A stretch of DNA of 64,000 nt from Oscillospiraceae bacterium (GCA_015064725.1 SVRQ01000001.1:62001-126000); one strand, 5' to 3'. Positions 43,570 to 52,521 are shown, numbered from the stretch's first letter. Program-made: numbers and translations. Notes: generated by a model from the letters alone, not told the origin.

Positions 43570-44610
43570 ATGGAAAACAAAACAGATATTTTAAGCCTTT
43601 CCCACAAGGAAATGCAGGACTTCATAGTTTCGCTCGGCGAGCCGCGCTACCGTGCGGACCAAATATACACTTTCCTTATGCGCGGAGCTTCCTCCTTTGA
43701 GGAAATGAACAACATTCCCAAAAAGCTTATAGAAAAGCTGAACGAACACGCCTTTATTGCCACGGCAAAGCAGATAGAAAAGCTTACCTCCAAGGACGGC
43801 ACGGCAAAATACCTCTACGAAATGTATGACGGAGAAAAGATAGAAAGCGTTATTATGCGCTACCATTACGGAAACACCATCTGCATCTCCTCGGAGGCAG
43901 GCTGTGCTATGGGCTGCGCATTCTGCGCTTCCACGCTGAACGGAATTTCAAGAAAGCTTCTGCCCTCCGAGCTTCTTTCCCAGGTCATACAAACGCAGAA
44001 GGACATCGGAGAGCGTATTGACGGCATAGTTCTTATGGGTATCGGAGAGCCGCTTGACAATTACGACAACGTAATAAAATTTTTGCACCTTGTAAACGAA
44101 GAAAAGGGGCTCAACATCGGGCTTCGCCATATCTCGCTTTCCACCTGCGGAATCGTTCCGCGCATTTACGATCTTGCAAAAGAGGAGCTTCCCATAACCC
44201 TTTCCATTTCCCTGCACGCGGCAAACGACGAAACGCGCTCTGCGCTTATGCCCGTCAACAAAAGATGGAACGTGGAAGCGCTCCTCACAGCCTGTGCGGA
44301 CTATTTTGCCGCAACGGGCAGAAGAATATCTTTTGAATATACGCTTATAAACGGCAAAAACGATAACGAGGACACCGCGCGAGAGCTTGCGTCGGTCCTT
44401 CGCAAATACTGCAAAAATATGCCGCTTCACGTAAACCTCATTCCCGTAAACGCCGTTAAAGAAAGCGGCTTTGCGCCAAGCAGCAAGGACGGCATTAAAA
44501 AATTCGTTGCGGTGCTTGAAAAAAATCATATCGTTGCAACCGTGCGCCGACATCTGGGCTCGGACATAAACGCCTCCTGCGGACAGCTCAGGGCGAAAAA
44601 AGCAGAGTGA
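43570..44610 (+). CDS. rlmN: 23S rRNA A2503 / tRNA A37 methyltransferase (radical SAM)
   Basis: A 346-aa radical-SAM enzyme. The iron-sulfur motif is CAMGCAFCAS (CX3CX2C), with GIGEPLDNYDNV, LSTCGIVPRI and the catalytic Cys near the end (INASCGQL). The N-terminal HhH-like accessory domain is present. Methylates C2 of A2503 in 23S rRNA. There is no good ribosome site (the leader TATCAATATAAACGTAATT is weak), likely because R3 separates it from the rest. A GCAGAG/CTCTGC hairpin covers its stop. Confidence 0.94.
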   Translation: MENKTDILSLSHKEMQDFIVSLGEPRYRADQIYTFLMRGASSFEEMNNIPKKLIEKLNEHAFIATAKQIEKLTSKDGTAKYLYEMYDGEKIESVIMRYHYGNTICISSEAGCAMGCAFCASTLNGISRKLLPSELLSQVIQTQKDIGERIDGIVLMGIGEPLDNYDNVIKFLHLVNEEKGLNIGLRHISLSTCGIVPRIYDLAKEELPITLSISLHAANDETRSALMPVNKRWNVEALLTACADYFAATGRRISFEYTLINGKNDNEDTARELASVLRKYCKNMPLHVNLIPVNAVKESGFAPSSKDGIKKFVAVLEKNHIVATVRRHLGSDINASCGQLRAKKAE

Positions 44611-44730
44611 GCCCGCCCTCTGCGGCTATGAAACGGGAGAACGCCGTTCTCACCCTGCGAATACACTATAATTCCTATGGCATAAAAACCACTCCCACGC
44701 ACACATAAACTTCACGAAAGGACAAAACGT

Positions 44731-45513
44731 ATGTTGCTTCATTACGGAAAAAGCGACGTTGGTATGCGGCGCAAAATAAACCAGGACTCCTTCAAAGCAC
44801 TTCCCGTATGGGACGGGGATGCGCTTCTTCTCATCGTCTGCGACGGTATGGGCGGTCACAAGGCGGGAGAGATAGCCTCTCAAACGGCGGTAGAAAAATT
44901 CTGCGCCGTGGTTTCTTCGCGCCCCTGCAAAGCGGATGACCCCGTTCTTCGCGCCGACAATATAAAAAACACGCTTATTGCCGCCGTTAAGGAGGCAAAC
45001 GAGACCGTATATCGCCTTTCTATCTCCTCGGAGGAATACCACGGTATGGGCACAACGCTCGTTGCCGCGATAGTTTCCCGCGGTATGCTCTATGCAGTTA
45101 ACATAGGGGACAGCCGCCTCTATATAGTAACGCGCCACGAGGCAAAGCAGATCACACGCGACCATTCTTTCGTGCAATTTCTTATTCAGACGGGTCAGAT
45201 CACGCCGGAAGAAGCGCGCACAAATCCGCGCAAAAACGTCATTACGCGAGCTGTGGGTGTTGCCTCCAAAACAGAGGTGGATTTCTTCAATATAAATCTT
45301 CGCAAATGGGGCAGCGGCTACATACTTCTTTGCACGGACGGACTCACCAACTACCTTGATGACGCTATGCTTTTCGAGCTTATCTTCAACAGCCGCGAAA
45401 AGGTGCGCCCCACCCCGGAGCAGGAGCTTTCCAGAAAAGCAGACTCGCTCGTTTCATTCGCAAACAGATCCGGCGGCAGCGACAACATCACCGTCCTGCT
45501 CGCTAAATTTTAA
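44731..45513 (+). CDS. PP2C-type Ser/Thr protein phosphatase
   Basis: A 260-aa PPM phosphatase of the Stp/PrpC type. GMRRKINQDSF, VCDGMGGHKAGE, GDSRLYIVTRHEAKQIT, TDGLTNYL and GGSDNITV carry the metal-binding Asp residues. It lies 20 bp before the kinase gene, and the pair should set the phosphorylation of shared targets such as translation and cell-wall factors. It is normal in length. Confidence 0.94.
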   Translation: MLLHYGKSDVGMRRKINQDSFKALPVWDGDALLLIVCDGMGGHKAGEIASQTAVEKFCAVVSSRPCKADDPVLRADNIKNTLIAAVKEANETVYRLSISSEEYHGMGTTLVAAIVSRGMLYAVNIGDSRLYIVTRHEAKQITRDHSFVQFLIQTGQITPEEARTNPRKNVITRAVGVASKTEVDFFNINLRKWGSGYILLCTDGLTNYLDDAMLFELIFNSREKVRPTPEQELSRKADSLVSFANRSGGSDNITVLLAKF

Positions 45514-45533
45514 GTAAACGAAAGGAAGGCACT

Positions 45534-47165
45534 ATGGACGATTCCAAAAAGTATATAGGCGCTGTCTTTGACGGCAGATACAAGATCGAACGTGTTGTCG
45601 GCATAGGCGGTATGGCTTTCGTTTACGAGGCAACAGACCTTACCCACAACAGAAAAGTTGCAATAAAGCTCCTGAAAGATAAATTTTCGGACGATACAAG
45701 AGCTGTTAAACGCTTTATAAACGAATCCAAATCCCTGGAGCTTTTAAACCACCCCAACATTGTAAAAATTTACGATATATCCGTAAATACCCCCCACAAA
45801 TATATCGTAATGGAATATATAAACGGTATAACTCTGCGTAAATATATGAACTACAAGCTTCCGCTGGAATGGCGAGAGGCTGTGGAGTTTACGGAGCAGA
45901 TACTCCTCGCCCTCGACCACGCGCACACAAAGGGCGTTATCCACCGCGATATAAAACCGCAGAACATTATGATAATGCAGGGCGGAAAAATAAGAGTTAC
46001 AGACTTCGGCATCGCAAAGATACCGAAATCCGAGTCCCTCACGCTCGTTGACAAAGCCATCGGCACGGTATATTACATATCCCCGGAGCAGGCGAGCAGC
46101 AGAAAGATCGATGCGCGAAGCGACATATACTCCCTCGGCGTTATGCTTTACGAAATGGTAACAGGTAAGCTCCCCTTTACGGCGGACACGCCAATAGCCG
46201 TTATCTTCAAGCACATCAACGACGGCGCTGTCGCCCCCTCCAAGCTCAACCCCGCGATCCCTCGCGGACTTGAGCAGATAATCGTTTGCGCTATGGAGAA
46301 AAATCCGCAGAACCGCTACCAGAGCGCAGCTCAGATGCTGCGCCACCTGCGCAGGCTCAAGCTCGATCCCAACACGGTGTTCCTCCAGCCCAAGCCCGCA
46401 CCCCGCACGCCCACAAGCGAGACCGTACTTAAACGCACGGCGCGCGCGCACAGAGATACCTCGGAATTTGATTTTGTTTTGAACGAGGGCGACCGCCAGC
46501 AGTCCCACGCGCAGCCGCGTCCGCAGCAGATGCAGAAGCCGCAGAGCACGCAGGCTTCCTCCTCACAGCAGACGCAGGCACAAAGAACGCAGCCGCAGGC
46601 TCAAAAGCCGCAACCTGCTTCCGTACCAAGGCAGAATCAACAGCAAAGAGTTCAAAGCACGTCTGCGTCCTCCGCACGTCCGCAGAATATGGGCGATCCT
46701 TACAAATATCAGAACCCCTCCCAGCGCGTTTCCAACAGAACTATTCCCCTTTCCCAAATGTACAAGCCAACGTCCAACCAGGCGTTGATGGAAGAAGAAT
46801 ACGCGCGGAGAAGACAAGCGCAGGAGGCACTGCGCCGTCAAAGCGCACAGCCGCAGAGAACGCAAAGCGGCGCGCAGGCAACGCGCACCCCCTCCCCTCA
46901 AACGAACCGTTCGGGCGCGCAAAATCCGCAAGCGGGACAAGCCGCACGTCCGCAAAGCAACAGAGCAAAGCAAGCGCAAAAGCAACAGAGCAGCTCTTCC
47001 GCGCTCCTTCTCATAATAATGATACTCCTCATCGCTCTTGTTTGTATGCTCCTGCTCTTTGTAACGCTTTCCAACACGGATACAGCACCCATACTCCCCG
47101 AATTTATGAAAACGGCAGATAAAGCGGACACAGCCCTGCTATATCTGAAACAGGTTATTTTATGA
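45534..47165 (+). CDS. membrane Ser/Thr protein kinase without PASTA domains
   Basis: A 543-aa Hanks-type kinase. The kinase domain is residues 10-275: GIGGMAFVYEA loop, VAIKLLK (Lys45), HRDIKPQN (137-144), DFGIAK (157-162) and GTVYYISPEQA. A Gln/Ser/Pro/Arg-rich stretch of about 190 residues follows, then one membrane helix at about 490-513 and an outside tail of only 30 residues. PrkC relatives have several PASTA repeats outside; here none exists, so muropeptide sensing through PASTA is not possible. Its stop overlaps the rsgA start. Confidence 0.9.
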   Translation: MDDSKKYIGAVFDGRYKIERVVGIGGMAFVYEATDLTHNRKVAIKLLKDKFSDDTRAVKRFINESKSLELLNHPNIVKIYDISVNTPHKYIVMEYINGITLRKYMNYKLPLEWREAVEFTEQILLALDHAHTKGVIHRDIKPQNIMIMQGGKIRVTDFGIAKIPKSESLTLVDKAIGTVYYISPEQASSRKIDARSDIYSLGVMLYEMVTGKLPFTADTPIAVIFKHINDGAVAPSKLNPAIPRGLEQIIVCAMEKNPQNRYQSAAQMLRHLRRLKLDPNTVFLQPKPAPRTPTSETVLKRTARAHRDTSEFDFVLNEGDRQQSHAQPRPQQMQKPQSTQASSSQQTQAQRTQPQAQKPQPASVPRQNQQQRVQSTSASSARPQNMGDPYKYQNPSQRVSNRTIPLSQMYKPTSNQALMEEEYARRRQAQEALRRQSAQPQRTQSGAQATRTPSPQTNRSGAQNPQAGQAARPQSNRAKQAQKQQSSSSALLLIIMILLIALVCMLLLFVTLSNTDTAPILPEFMKTADKADTALLYLKQVIL

Positions 47166-48085
47166 CAGAAAAAAACGATCTTTACGGAACGATAATCTCC
47201 TGCGTAGGCGGTCTTTACACCGTTATGAACGCAAACGGAGAACGCATTCCCGCCCGCGCACGCGGCTCTTTCCGATATGAAAAGACCTCTCCCCTTGCCG
47301 GCGACAGCGTATTTTTGCACAAGGAAAAAGATTCCTTCGCTATAGATAAGATAGACGCGCGCAAAAGCTCCCTTTTGCGCCCGCCCATTGCAAATCTTGA
47401 TACGCTTTTCGTTTCCTTTGCCGCAACGGACCCCGAACCGAACCTTCTTTGCGTGGACAAGCTCATCTGCGTTGCTCAGGCGGCGGGGGTCGGCGTTGCC
47501 GTCGTGATCACCAAAAGCGACCTTTCCGCGCCGCTTACGGAAAAATACAAGTCCATATACGAAAAAGCGGGATACCCCGTGTTCGTAACCTCCTCCGAAA
47601 AGGCAGAGGGGCTTGAAAACGTGAAGGAGTTTATTCGCAAGGGCGGCACAGGCAAGATATATGCGTTCGCAGGAGCTTCCGGCATCGGAAAAAGCTCCAT
47701 TATGAACGCGCTATTCCCCGACCTTTCGCTTAAAACAGGCTCTCTTTCGGAAAAAATAAGCCGCGGCAAGCAGACCACGCGCACCGTGGAGCTTTTCCCT
47801 GTTTCTCTCTGCGAAAACGGGGAGACCGTCTTCGTTGCGGATACACCCGGTTTTTCCGTTTTGGAATTTACGGCGCTTTCGGGTTTTCACAAAGAAGACC
47901 TCGCCGCAACCTTTCCGGAGTTTGAACGCTTCAAGGAAAATTGCCGTTGGCGAGACTGCACCCATACCAAAGACGGCGATTGCGCCATTATCGAAGCGGT
48001 GAACCGCGGAGATATTGCAAAAGAACGCCACGAAAGCTTTCTTCTTATGTACGAGGAGCTTTCCAAAATACCTAATTGGAAATAA
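47162..48085 (+). CDS. rsgA: ribosome small-subunit-dependent GTPase A
   Basis: A 307-aa circularly permuted GTPase that helps mature the 30S subunit. OB-fold start, then G4 ITKSDLS, G1 GASGIGKSS, G3 DTPGF and a C-terminal zinc motif CRWRDCTHTKDGDC. It overlaps the kinase gene by 4 bp, giving the conserved PP2C-kinase-rsgA order. RsgA is a target of PrkC in Bacillus, so the layout is meaningful. A long hairpin follows. Confidence 0.95.
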   Translation: MTEKNDLYGTIISCVGGLYTVMNANGERIPARARGSFRYEKTSPLAGDSVFLHKEKDSFAIDKIDARKSSLLRPPIANLDTLFVSFAATDPEPNLLCVDKLICVAQAAGVGVAVVITKSDLSAPLTEKYKSIYEKAGYPVFVTSSEKAEGLENVKEFIRKGGTGKIYAFAGASGIGKSSIMNALFPDLSLKTGSLSEKISRGKQTTRTVELFPVSLCENGETVFVADTPGFSVLEFTALSGFHKEDLAATFPEFERFKENCRWRDCTHTKDGDCAIIEAVNRGDIAKERHESFLLMYEELSKIPNWK

Positions 48086-48097
48086 ATTCAACAAAAA

Positions 48098-48150
48098 AGC
48101 GGGCAGTGCCCGCCTCCACTCGTTCGCCAATTGATGCTTTTCATCTGTAT
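48098..48150. repeat. short GCGGGCA repeat, copy 1
   Basis: GCGGGCAGTGCCCGC palindrome followed by CTCC, TTCGCC and GCTTTTCATC. The same order occurs at 50805-50853 (CGGGCAGCGCCCG). Confidence 0.5.
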
Positions 48151-48197
48151 AAAAAGCCAAACGGCGAAGTCTGTTTTTTCGCAATTTCCTATTATAC

Positions 48198-48240
48198 AAA
48201 AAAGGCTTACGGTAAAAATTTACCGTAAGCCTTTTTTTAC
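48198..48240. terminator. bidirectional terminator between rsgA and mgtE
   Basis: AAAAAAGGCTTACGGTAAA / TTTACCGTAAGCCTTTTTT at 48198-48237, perfect over 19 bp, overlaps the mgtE stop codon. Confidence 0.9.
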
Positions 48241-49607
48241 GCAAGCGCGGGAACAAAGCTCGATGCTATTGTGAAGTAAACAATAAGAGAAAGCGCGTCC
48301 ACGATAGCCGTGATAAAGGGGCTTGCCATAACCGCAGGGTCAAGGTGAACGATCTTTGCAAGTATGGGCAAAACAGCGCCCACAAGCTTCGCCACAAGCA
48401 CCGTGACAACGAGCGTGGCAGAGATAACGAGCGAGATCACCACGCCGTCAGGCTCGCTGTAAAGCCCGTCAAGGTACATAACTTTAAGAAAGGTTATTGG
48501 TGCAAGAGTCACGCCGATGATGATAGCGGCGCGCATTTCCTTCCACGCAACGCGAAAAGCATCGCGCACGCGGATCTCCCCAAGGGAAATACCGCGGATG
48601 ACAGTAACGGAGGATTGGCTTCCCGCGTTACCGCCCGTACCCATTATCATAGGGATGAATGAGTTAAGTACGATGCAGGCGGAAAGCGCCGTTTCGTACA
48701 TTCCGATTATTTTTGAAGTGAGCGTGGCAAGTATCATAAGCAGAACGAGCCACGGGAAGCGTTGCTTCCAAATTTTAAACACGCTCAGGCGAAGATAGGG
48801 ACTTTCGTCCGGCGTGATAGCCGTCATTTTCTGAATATCCTCCGTAGCTTCTTCTTCGATGACCTCAATAGCGTCGTCGATGGTTACGATACCAACGAGC
48901 TTGTCATCTCCGTCAACAACAGGGATTGCGAGATAGCCGTATTTTTTGATCTGCCCCGCAACAAATTCTTTATCGTCCGTAGTTTTTACGGAAATAAAGT
49001 TTTCGTGCATAAGTTCCGCTACAGTTGTCGTCTTTGCGGCAACAAGAAGGGAGCGCACGGAAATAACGCCCACAAGACGGCGGTTTTCCGTTACGTAGCA
49101 GGTATATATCGTTTCTTTGTCGTGCCCTACCCTGCGTATCTTATCAAACGCTTCCTCCACCGTCATAGACGGGCGCAGGGAAACGTATTCGGGCGTCATC
49201 ATACTGCCCGCGCTGTCCTCGGGATAGAGCAATATTTCGTTTATGCTCTTGCGCGTTTGCGCGTCCGCGCTGCGAAGTATGCGTGCAACTACGTTTGCGG
49301 GCATCTCGCCAATGATATCGACCGTATCATCGACACTGAGGTCCTCCACGATGGCAACAAGCTCCTTATCCGTAAAGCTGCGGATAAGAAATTCCTGCTC
49401 CTCGTGCTCCATTGCAACAAAAGCGTCCGCCGCCTGATCCTTGCCAAGCAGGCGAAAAGCCATACGCATACAGCCATCCGGAAGCCCGTTCAGCGCTTCT
49501 GCTATATCGATCGCGTTGACCTCCGACAGGATGGCTTTTAGCTCTTTATAGCGGCGTTCCTCTATCAAGGTCTTGATCTGTTCGTGAAGCTCAATAATTT
49601 CGTCCAT
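48237..49607 (-). CDS. mgtE: MgtE-family magnesium transporter
   Basis: A 456-aa Mg2+ channel. An N-terminal superhelical MgtE_N domain, two CBS domains (about 135-255; VEEAFDKIRRVG, ISVRSLLVA, YLAIPVVDGDDKLVGIVTIDD) and five membrane helices with the signature PMIMGTGGNAGSQSSVTVIRG. The cytoplasmic part closes the channel at high Mg2+. Its leader of about 220 nt carries a 28-codon ORF and hairpins but does not match the M-box riboswitch, so regulation may be unusual. Confidence 0.95.
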   Translation of the reverse strand: MDEIIELHEQIKTLIEERRYKELKAILSEVNAIDIAEALNGLPDGCMRMAFRLLGKDQAADAFVAMEHEEQEFLIRSFTDKELVAIVEDLSVDDTVDIIGEMPANVVARILRSADAQTRKSINEILLYPEDSAGSMMTPEYVSLRPSMTVEEAFDKIRRVGHDKETIYTCYVTENRRLVGVISVRSLLVAAKTTTVAELMHENFISVKTTDDKEFVAGQIKKYGYLAIPVVDGDDKLVGIVTIDDAIEVIEEEATEDIQKMTAITPDESPYLRLSVFKIWKQRFPWLVLLMILATLTSKIIGMYETALSACIVLNSFIPMIMGTGGNAGSQSSVTVIRGISLGEIRVRDAFRVAWKEMRAAIIIGVTLAPITFLKVMYLDGLYSEPDGVVISLVISATLVVTVLVAKLVGAVLPILAKIVHLDPAVMASPFITAIVDALSLIVYFTIASSFVPALA

Positions 49608-49690
49608 TTTCCTGTTTGCGAATAAAAAATATTCGCTCCTCCTCTCTTTGATGTTTTCAAGAGGCAGAAACGAATGTGCGCAAAGCGGAA

Positions 49691-49777
49691 TTATCTGTCT
49701 TCGCGTGAGAAAAAGACAGACTTTTTCGTTCTACTTCGGGCACACGTACTGCCGCCGTTACCGTTACCGGAATCCAT
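49691..49777 (-). CDS. 28-codon upstream ORF in the mgtE leader
   Basis: A short ORF between promoter and mgtE with its own ribosome site, GAGGTG five bases before the ATG. The predicted peptide begins MDSGNGNGGSTCARSR, then TKKSVFFSREDR. It has a Gly/Asn-rich start and a basic, aromatic end. I know of no matching family. The stop lies 83 bases before the mgtE start, with hairpins GCCTCTTG/CAAAGAGAGG and GCGAATA/TATTCGC in between. Leader peptides control Mg2+ transporters elsewhere (MgtL of Salmonella mgtA), but this sequence is not similar to it. It could be a regulatory leader peptide or a small protein. Confidence 0.55.
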   Translation of the reverse strand: MDSGNGNGGSTCARSRTKKSVFFSREDR

Positions 49778-49826
49778 CTTTTTCACCTCTGTTTATTTAT
49801 TATGCGTAAAATAATCGCATATAATT

Positions 49827-49855
49827 ATTTTATACCTAAAAAAGGAATTTGTCAA
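49827..49855 (-). promoter_or_regulatory. mgtE promoter
   Basis: Minus-strand TTGACA (49855-49850), 17-base spacer, TAAAAT (49832-49827). The transcript starts about 45 bases before the upstream ORF. Confidence 0.82.
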
Positions 49856-49911
49856 GAGGCGTTAAAACTCACACAAAATTATCATATTCAAGTTTTTCCC
49901 GTTTAAAGCAA

Positions 49912-49958
49912 AGAAGAGAGGGCATCCCGGCGATACGCCGAAACGTCCTCTCTTTTAC
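49912..49958 (-). terminator. terminator of the esterase gene
   Basis: GAGAGGACGTTTCGGCG / CGCCGGGATGCCCTCTC with small internal mismatches, followed on the minus strand by TTCTTTG. It is right after the stop at 49969. Confidence 0.6.
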
Positions 49959-49968
49959 GTTATCTTAT

Positions 49969-50718
49969 TTACTTGCTCTGTGCAAAGAGCCAATCCACAA
50001 GGCCCTCTGTCTTGTACGCGGGGATCCAGCTATCGTGCCATACGCCGGGGAAATACGTTGCTTTCATCTTCGTACCACCTGCCGCTTTGATAGCCTCTTC
50101 CATATCCTTTGTGCCTTTTGCGGGAACGGTATTATCTCTTTCGCCGTGGAAAGCCCAGATAGGCATATTTACAAGTCTGTCCGCCTTGGAGGGTATGCCG
50201 GAGCCGCAAACGGGGATAGCCGCCGCGAAAACGTCCGATCTGCGTGTTATAAGCTCCCATGTGCCGTAGCCGCCCATAGAGATACCTGCCGCATAAACGC
50301 GGGATGTGTCAACCTTGCCGCTGTCAAGGAATTTCTGCAATATATCCATAGCCGCCGCAAGACCCATCGTGGGGTTTTCCGTAAGCTCGCGAGAGCCTGT
50401 GTCCCATTTATGGTTTACGGGAACCCATTCGTATTTTACGTTGCAGGGGCATTGGGGAGCCACGATAATGCAATCGTCCCTCTCTATAACCATATTTATA
50501 AGTCTGTTTTCTTTTTGCAGAACGCGGATCTGAAGCTCGTTATCCGTGCCGCATTCGCCGTGACCGTGGAGGAAGAAAAGCATAGGATATTTCGCGCCGT
50601 CCGCTTCGTTATAAGAGGAAGGATAGTGGACTCTGTAAGGGAGCGTAAATTTTTCTCCCGTTTCACCGTCAGTATATTCATATGCAAACCTTAACATTTT
50701 ATCAACATCAACCATCAT
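49969..50718 (-). CDS. cytoplasmic alpha/beta-hydrolase esterase
   Basis: A 249-aa alpha/beta hydrolase of the prolyl-oligopeptidase/phospholipase-carboxylesterase type. LFFLHGHGECGTDN is the oxyanion loop, AAGISMGGYGTWE the nucleophile elbow (Ser), HGERDNTVP the acid loop and GVWHDSW the catalytic His. There is no signal peptide. It is closely related to the C-terminal domain of the lipoprotein at 52597-54270 (same HGHGECGTDN and ISMGG.GTWELI stretches), so this is likely the intracellular partner of an outside esterase. A carbohydrate ester is the likely substrate type, by inference. ATG at 50718 or 50715. Confidence 0.88.
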   Translation of the reverse strand: MMVDVDKMLRFAYEYTDGETGEKFTLPYRVHYPSSYNEADGAKYPMLFFLHGHGECGTDNELQIRVLQKENRLINMVIERDDCIIVAPQCPCNVKYEWVPVNHKWDTGSRELTENPTMGLAAAMDILQKFLDSGKVDTSRVYAAGISMGGYGTWELITRRSDVFAAAIPVCGSGIPSKADRLVNMPIWAFHGERDNTVPAKGTKDMEEAIKAAGGTKMKATYFPGVWHDSWIPAYKTEGLVDWLFAQSK

Positions 50719-50755
50719 TATATCTCCTTTATACGTAAAATATTTCTGTAATTAT

Positions 50756-50784
50756 ATTTTACACTTTATTCCGCGGTTTGTCAA
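50756..50784 (-). promoter_or_regulatory. promoter of the cytoplasmic esterase
   Basis: Minus-strand TTGACA (50784-50779), 17-base spacer, TAAAAT (50761-50756). Confidence 0.85.
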
Positions 50785-50804
50785 TATGCGCAAAAACACA
50801 AAAA

Positions 50805-50853
50805 ACGGGCAGCGCCCGCCTCCGAACGCTTGCCTTTCGCGGCTTTTCATCCG
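50805..50853. repeat. short CGGGCA repeat, copy 2
   Basis: CGGGCAGCGCCCG followed by CCTCC, GCCTTTCGC and GCTTTTCATC, resembling the element at 48098-48150. Confidence 0.5.
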
Positions 50854-50856
50854 CAG

Positions 50857-50890
50857 AAAAAAACTGCTATGTTACCATAGCAGTTTTTCT
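50857..50890 (-). terminator. terminator of the two-LamG lipoprotein gene
   Basis: AAAAACTGCTATG / CATAGCAGTTTTT around TTAC, followed on the minus strand by T-run. Nearly the same stem ends the neighbour gene at 52557-52590. Confidence 0.85.
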
Positions 50891-50897
50891 GTCTTAA

Positions 50898-52472
50898 TTA
50901 TTTTGCGCTGTCTGCGATCTTATCTGCATCGAAAGCGTAGTTGTAGATATTGAATTCGTCAATAGCACCAACGAAACGCTGGAACGTTGTATCGTTGATC
51001 TTACCGCCGATGTAAAGATCGTATGCGGATGTGTAATCCTGCGCTGTCAAGGGCTTGCCTGCAACACCGTCGATGTATGTTGTGATAGTACCCTTTTCAG
51101 CATCCTGAACGATGAGGATCGTGTGCCAATCCGTATCCAATACATTGTTGTTTTCATCCTTTGCAAGGTCGCTCTTGATAGCGAAGTTGCCTGCCTGACC
51201 GCCCCAATGGATAAACGTCTTGTTGAACCAGATGCCGTACCAGCCTGTGCCGCTTGCACCCTTCTGGAACATGCAGGGCCAGCCGGATTTATCTTCTGTC
51301 TGGAAAAGACCTGCGTCAGCCTTGTAAACGATCTCTATTGTGAAGTTCTGGTTCTTCTTGAGGTCAAGAAGATCGTTGTCTGCAATAGTAAGAAGGTCGT
51401 TTTCGCTGTCGAATATAGCTGCGTTGCCGTTCTTGCCTTCGCCAACCGTTACTGTGCCGGAAATAACTGCTTCAAGACCGGAAGCGCTGTCGATAAACTT
51501 ACCGTCTTTGATCTCGTTGAAATCGAATTTTACGATAGCTTTTTCTTCATCGGGCTTTTCAACCTTGATACCTGTGATAGCCTGATAATCAAGAGCTGCG
51601 GAATAGATCTTGAATTCATCGATGCAGCCGTAGAACTGCTGTGTAACGTCCGCGCCCTTATCTCTGCACTTACCGCCGATCCAAAGATCGAAATCGGAAG
51701 TGTAATCTACAGCGGCAACAGTTGCGCCTGCAAGACCGTCAACGTATGTAGAAACAACACCGTCCTTCTGAACGATAGTTACGAGCTGCCAATTTGTGTT
51801 TACCTTGGACGTAGCAAAGATGTTGCCTGCGTCGCCGCCCCAAGCAATACCGTTTTTGGGAACCCAAACGCCGTACCAACCGTCGCCCTTTTCACCCTTC
51901 TGGAATACGCAGGGCCAGCTGGAGTTGGAAAGGTTGTAAAGGTTTGCATCGGGCTTGTACCAGAACTGGATAGTAAATTCATCGCTCGTTGTGAAGTTGA
52001 GCGCATCGCTGTTCTTTATAGTAAGAAGGTCGCCGTCGTTTGCAAATTCAGCTGCATCGCCAAAACCATCGGGACCGTTAGCAATGTTAACTCTCTTTGT
52101 AGCCTGAGCATCGTGACCATTGCCTGTAATATCCTTGATGATATTTGTGTCAAGATCCCATTCGTCAAAGTCGAGGTGCATTACAAGAGAGCCCTCGTAT
52201 TTTGCCAAGGGATTTGCTTCTGTAGTTGCAACAGTTGTAGCAACAGTTGTAGCCGTAGTAGCTGTTGTACCGACTGTTGTAGCCGTTGTGCCTACTGTAG
52301 GAACAGTTGTTGTCGCAGCGGTTGTAGCCGTTGTGTTTGTTGTTGTAGTTGCTTCTGTTGTAGCATCTGTTGTTTTTGCAGCTTCGGTCGTTGTTTCGCC
52401 GCCACCGCCGCAAGCAGCAACCATAAGCATAACCATTACGATGGTCAACATAAGCGCGATCAATCTTTTCAT
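50898..52472 (-). CDS. lipoprotein with two LamG/concanavalin-type domains
   Basis: A 524-aa surface lipoprotein. The open frame extends 117 codons further, but the ATG at 52472 gives a signal peptide with lipobox VAAC (Cys21). A Thr-rich linker of about 60 residues with TTEA and GTTATT units follows. Then come two LamG-like jelly-roll domains: the first starts SLVMHLDFDEWDLDTNIIKD, the second AIVKFDFNEIKDGKFIDSAS; both hold FTIQFWYKPD- or FTIEIVYKAD-type strands, WPC(V/M)FQKG and DLWIGGK/DLYIGGK. Such domains bind glycans. No catalytic domain is present. It has its own promoter and terminator. Confidence 0.88.
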   Translation of the reverse strand: MKRLIALMLTIVMVMLMVAACGGGGETTTEAAKTTDATTEATTTTNTTATTAATTTVPTVGTTATTVGTTATTATTVATTVATTEANPLAKYEGSLVMHLDFDEWDLDTNIIKDITGNGHDAQATKRVNIANGPDGFGDAAEFANDGDLLTIKNSDALNFTTSDEFTIQFWYKPDANLYNLSNSSWPCVFQKGEKGDGWYGVWVPKNGIAWGGDAGNIFATSKVNTNWQLVTIVQKDGVVSTYVDGLAGATVAAVDYTSDFDLWIGGKCRDKGADVTQQFYGCIDEFKIYSAALDYQAITGIKVEKPDEEKAIVKFDFNEIKDGKFIDSASGLEAVISGTVTVGEGKNGNAAIFDSENDLLTIADNDLLDLKKNQNFTIEIVYKADAGLFQTEDKSGWPCMFQKGASGTGWYGIWFNKTFIHWGGQAGNFAIKSDLAKDENNNVLDTDWHTILIVQDAEKGTITTYIDGVAGKPLTAQDYTSAYDLYIGGKINDTTFQRFVGAIDEFNIYNYAFDADKIADSAK

Positions 52473-52521
52473 TGTGATCATCCTCCAAAAATTTTTTATG
52501 AGAAAATTCTCCGTTATATTT

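Noticed and set aside
49608-49855. M-box (ykoK) magnesium riboswitch before mgtE
   Set aside because: The conserved core with GGUGAGGCUCC-like and CAGGCUGCUGCC-like blocks is not present; only a short ORF and simple hairpins are visible.
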